Source of the DNA: Methylobacteriaceae bacterium
GTDB taxonomy: Bacteria; Pseudomonadota; Alphaproteobacteria; Rhizobiales; Beijerinckiaceae
Length of the DNA stretch: 7,243 bases
Direction: 5' to 3'
Assembly (NCBI GenBank): GCA_031272615.1
Contig: JAISTL010000225.1
Span: 1-7,243, forward strand
Made by a program: the position numbers and the translations under genes. Shown here piece by piece: positions 5,976 through 7,243 of this stretch; position 1 is the first letter of the stretch; the number at the start of each line of letters is the position of its first letter. The notes beneath the pieces are model-generated. The model was not told the origin of the DNA. It worked only from the letters and a program-made list of their open reading frames with translations, and did no database searches.

Positions 5976-6941
5976 CTATTTCAAGCCGATATCTTTGGCG
6001 TTAACGACGACTCGGGCCTGCAATCCGCCATCCAGGCAATCAAGAACATTTTGAGCGCACTGCTTCGCCATGCGGATGGCGCACTCGGCGGTCAACGCCG
6101 CGTTGTGGGGGCTGAACACCGTCCTTTGTTGAGCGAACAACGGATGCTCGGGCTTATTGGGTTCATCGACAAACACGTCAGCGCCGGCGCCGGCAATCAC
6201 CCCTTTGGCGAGGGCATCGGCCAAGGCATCTTCATCGATGATGCCGCCGCGCGCCACGTTGACGACAAACGCGGTTTTTTTCATCGCGGCCAGTTCCGCC
6301 GCGCCGATCAGGCCAACGGTTTCCTTCATCGCCGGCATATGCACGGTGAGATAATCCAGTTCCGGCAGCAGCGCCTTGTAATCCTTGACCATGGTGACGC
6401 CGTCCATGCCGCTTTCAGCCACGAACGGATCATAGGCGAAAACCTTCATGCCGAAGGCCGCGCACAACGCCGCCACACGCCGCCCGATGCGGCCGTACCC
6501 CATAACCAGCACGGTCTTGTCCATAAGCTCGGTGAGGGTGCTCTTGTTGCGCCAGGCGAAATCGCCGCTGCGCACCGCCTTGTCGCCGTTGAAGACGTCT
6601 TTCGCCAGAAACAGCATCATCATCAGCGCGTGTTCGGCGACGGCGGTGTAATTGGCGTCAACGGTGATCGCCATCGGGATTTTTCTGGATGTCAGATATG
6701 GGACATCGACATTGTCAAACCCGACTCCATGCCGGGAAACGATACGCAAATCCGGCGCCTCGGCCAGTATCTCCTTGGGAAGCAGCTGGGTGCGGATGGT
6801 GATGGCATCCACGCCGCGAACGCCCTCGGCGATACCCTGCGGAGAAAGATCCTTCACCACATTGACCTCAACATCCTTGCGCTCGCGAAACAGCCTCATA
6901 CCCTCTTCATGTATGGGACCAACGACAGCAACCTTAAACAT
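5976..6941 (-). CDS. NAD-dependent D-2-hydroxyacid dehydrogenase (phosphoglycerate/hydroxypyruvate dehydrogenase family)
   Basis: This 321-residue cytoplasmic enzyme interconverts a 2-hydroxyacid and its 2-oxoacid. The N-terminal catalytic domain includes SRHGVGFDNVD (69-79). The nucleotide-binding domain starts with VMGYGRIGRR (146-155), and D171 in AYDPF at the end of the second strand predicts preference for NAD over NADP. The catalytic triad is R231 (NVARGG), E260 (VDEP) and H279 (SPHNAA). There is no regulatory ACT domain, so it resembles short catabolic members rather than long biosynthetic SerA. It is the first gene of the visible block, 27 bases ahead of aldolase A. It may oxidise the imported hydroxyacid to a 2-oxoacid for the aldolases, or act as a hydroxypyruvate/glyoxylate reductase. 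The ATG at 6941 is chosen over the one at 6953 because of its ribosome-binding site. Confidence 0.9.
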   Translation of the reverse strand: MFKVAVVGPIHEEGMRLFRERKDVEVNVVKDLSPQGIAEGVRGVDAITIRTQLLPKEILAEAPDLRIVSRHGVGFDNVDVPYLTSRKIPMAITVDANYTAVAEHALMMMLFLAKDVFNGDKAVRSGDFAWRNKSTLTELMDKTVLVMGYGRIGRRVAALCAAFGMKVFAYDPFVAESGMDGVTMVKDYKALLPELDYLTVHMPAMKETVGLIGAAELAAMKKTAFVVNVARGGIIDEDALADALAKGVIAGAGADVFVDEPNKPEHPLFAQQRTVFSPHNAALTAECAIRMAKQCAQNVLDCLDGGLQARVVVNAKDIGLK

Positions 6942-6947
6942 GCGGCA

Positions 6948-6951
6948 CTCC
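6948..6951 (-). promoter_or_regulatory. Ribosome-binding site fixing the dehydrogenase start
   Basis: GGAG in the transcript lies six bases before the ATG at 6941. The in-frame ATG at 6953 has AAGGA only two bases away, too close for good initiation, and would add four residues (MECR) before the first beta strand. Confidence 0.65.
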
Positions 6952-7046
6952 ATATTCCTTTTTTGGCGCCCGTCCCCGGGTGCGGGATAATCTTGTTTTC
7001 CGGGTCCGACGTTTCCCGCCGGCGATCCCGTTCGTTGAAACCGGTT

Positions 7047-7095
7047 CCGTTGGGGCGGGGAACGGCAGGCGCCGTTTTCATCCCCGCCCCAACGG
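7047..7095. repeat. Perfect 15-bp hairpin with a nested stem in the operon leader
   Basis: Bases 7047-7061 (CCGTTGGGGCGGGGA) are the exact reverse complement of 7081-7095. The 19-base interior contains a further 5-bp stem, ACGGC (7062-7066) with GCCGT (7071-7075), around AGGC. The whole would fold into one very stable GC-rich structure. No clear T-run follows on either strand. It lies 105 bases upstream of the first gene. It may end an upstream transcript, act as a leader structure, or be a palindromic repeat of the genome; the sequence does not decide. Confidence 0.75.
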
Positions 7096-7243
7096 CTTTA
7101 CGCACTGTTCAGCCCCATGGACCCGAGGGGAAAAGTCCACAGGTGAACGTGAGGGCAAAAAGCCCCCGCTCCTGTCATCCGATGCGCCTGACCACGTGCC
7201 CGGCTCATGGTTCCCGTCCTCAAAATCGGGGACAGGCGATCAT

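Larger units (their letters stand above)
6942..7243 (-). other. Non-coding leader upstream of the operon, with no gene recognised
   Basis: About 300 bases before the dehydrogenase contain no protein I can support on either strand. The main structure is the 49-base hairpin at 7047-7095. A weaker stem with one wobble pair lies at 7216-7221 with 7228-7233. GATTAT about 45 bases upstream of the dehydrogenase start is a poor -10 candidate without a matching -35, so no promoter is called. No known riboswitch or tRNA fold was recognised. Promoter and operator for the operon probably lie here or just beyond the edge. Confidence 0.5.

Noticed and set aside
6896..7105. A 69-codon minus-strand frame overlapping the dehydrogenase start.
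   Set aside because: It runs through the leader hairpin and overlaps the dehydrogenase in another frame, with no ribosome-binding site or recognisable protein character.
7096..7243. Possible riboswitch, tRNA or the end of an upstream gene in the last 148 bases.
   Set aside because: No cloverleaf, known riboswitch core or protein motif could be found on either strand; only small stems are visible.

Overview
The window is one continuous block of minus-strand genes. Read in the direction of transcription (right to left) the order is: an NAD-dependent D-2-hydroxyacid dehydrogenase, two tandem HpcH/HpaI-family aldolases, a hydroxypyruvate isomerase-family protein (Hyi/OtnI-like), a tartronate semialdehyde reductase (GarR/GlxR type), an RraA-family lyase, a TRAP-transporter periplasmic binding protein (DctP), and the first 76 codons of the small TRAP membrane subunit (DctQ), which runs off the left edge. 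No believable gene was found on the plus strand; its long open frames are mirror images of the minus-strand genes. I saw no RNA gene, insertion sequence or CRISPR array.

The organism is a Gram-negative bacterium with moderately high GC, because there is a periplasmic TRAP binding protein with a typical signal peptide and Shine-Dalgarno sites before every gene. The gene style fits proteobacteria or Desulfovibrio-like bacteria, but the sequence alone does not settle the lineage.

Layout: 1-228 dctQ (partial); 229-378 gap with a perfect 13-bp hairpin; 379-1368 dctP; 1369-1543 gap; 1544-2263 RraA-family protein; 2264-2398 gap with a long imperfect hairpin; 2399-3286 garR-like; 3287-3400 gap with small dyads; 3401-4183 hyi-like; 4184-4358 gap; 4359-5117 aldolase B; 5118-5192 gap; 5193-5948 aldolase A; 5949-5975 short gap; 5976-6941 hydroxyacid dehydrogenase; 6942-7243 apparently non-coding leader with a 15-bp hairpin.

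Together the genes look like a catabolic operon for an imported hydroxy or sugar acid. The best-supported core is aldol cleavage to a three-carbon 2-oxo or semialdehyde product, isomerisation between hydroxypyruvate and tartronate semialdehyde, and reduction to D-glycerate. The TRAP system would bring in the substrate. The substrate itself cannot be read from the sequence. No sugar-acid dehydratase, sugar-acid or glycerate kinase, glyoxylate carboligase or regulator is present in the window; they may lie outside it. The individual families are known. The interest is in their combination, in the duplicated aldolase, and in the wide intergenic gaps with stem-loops.
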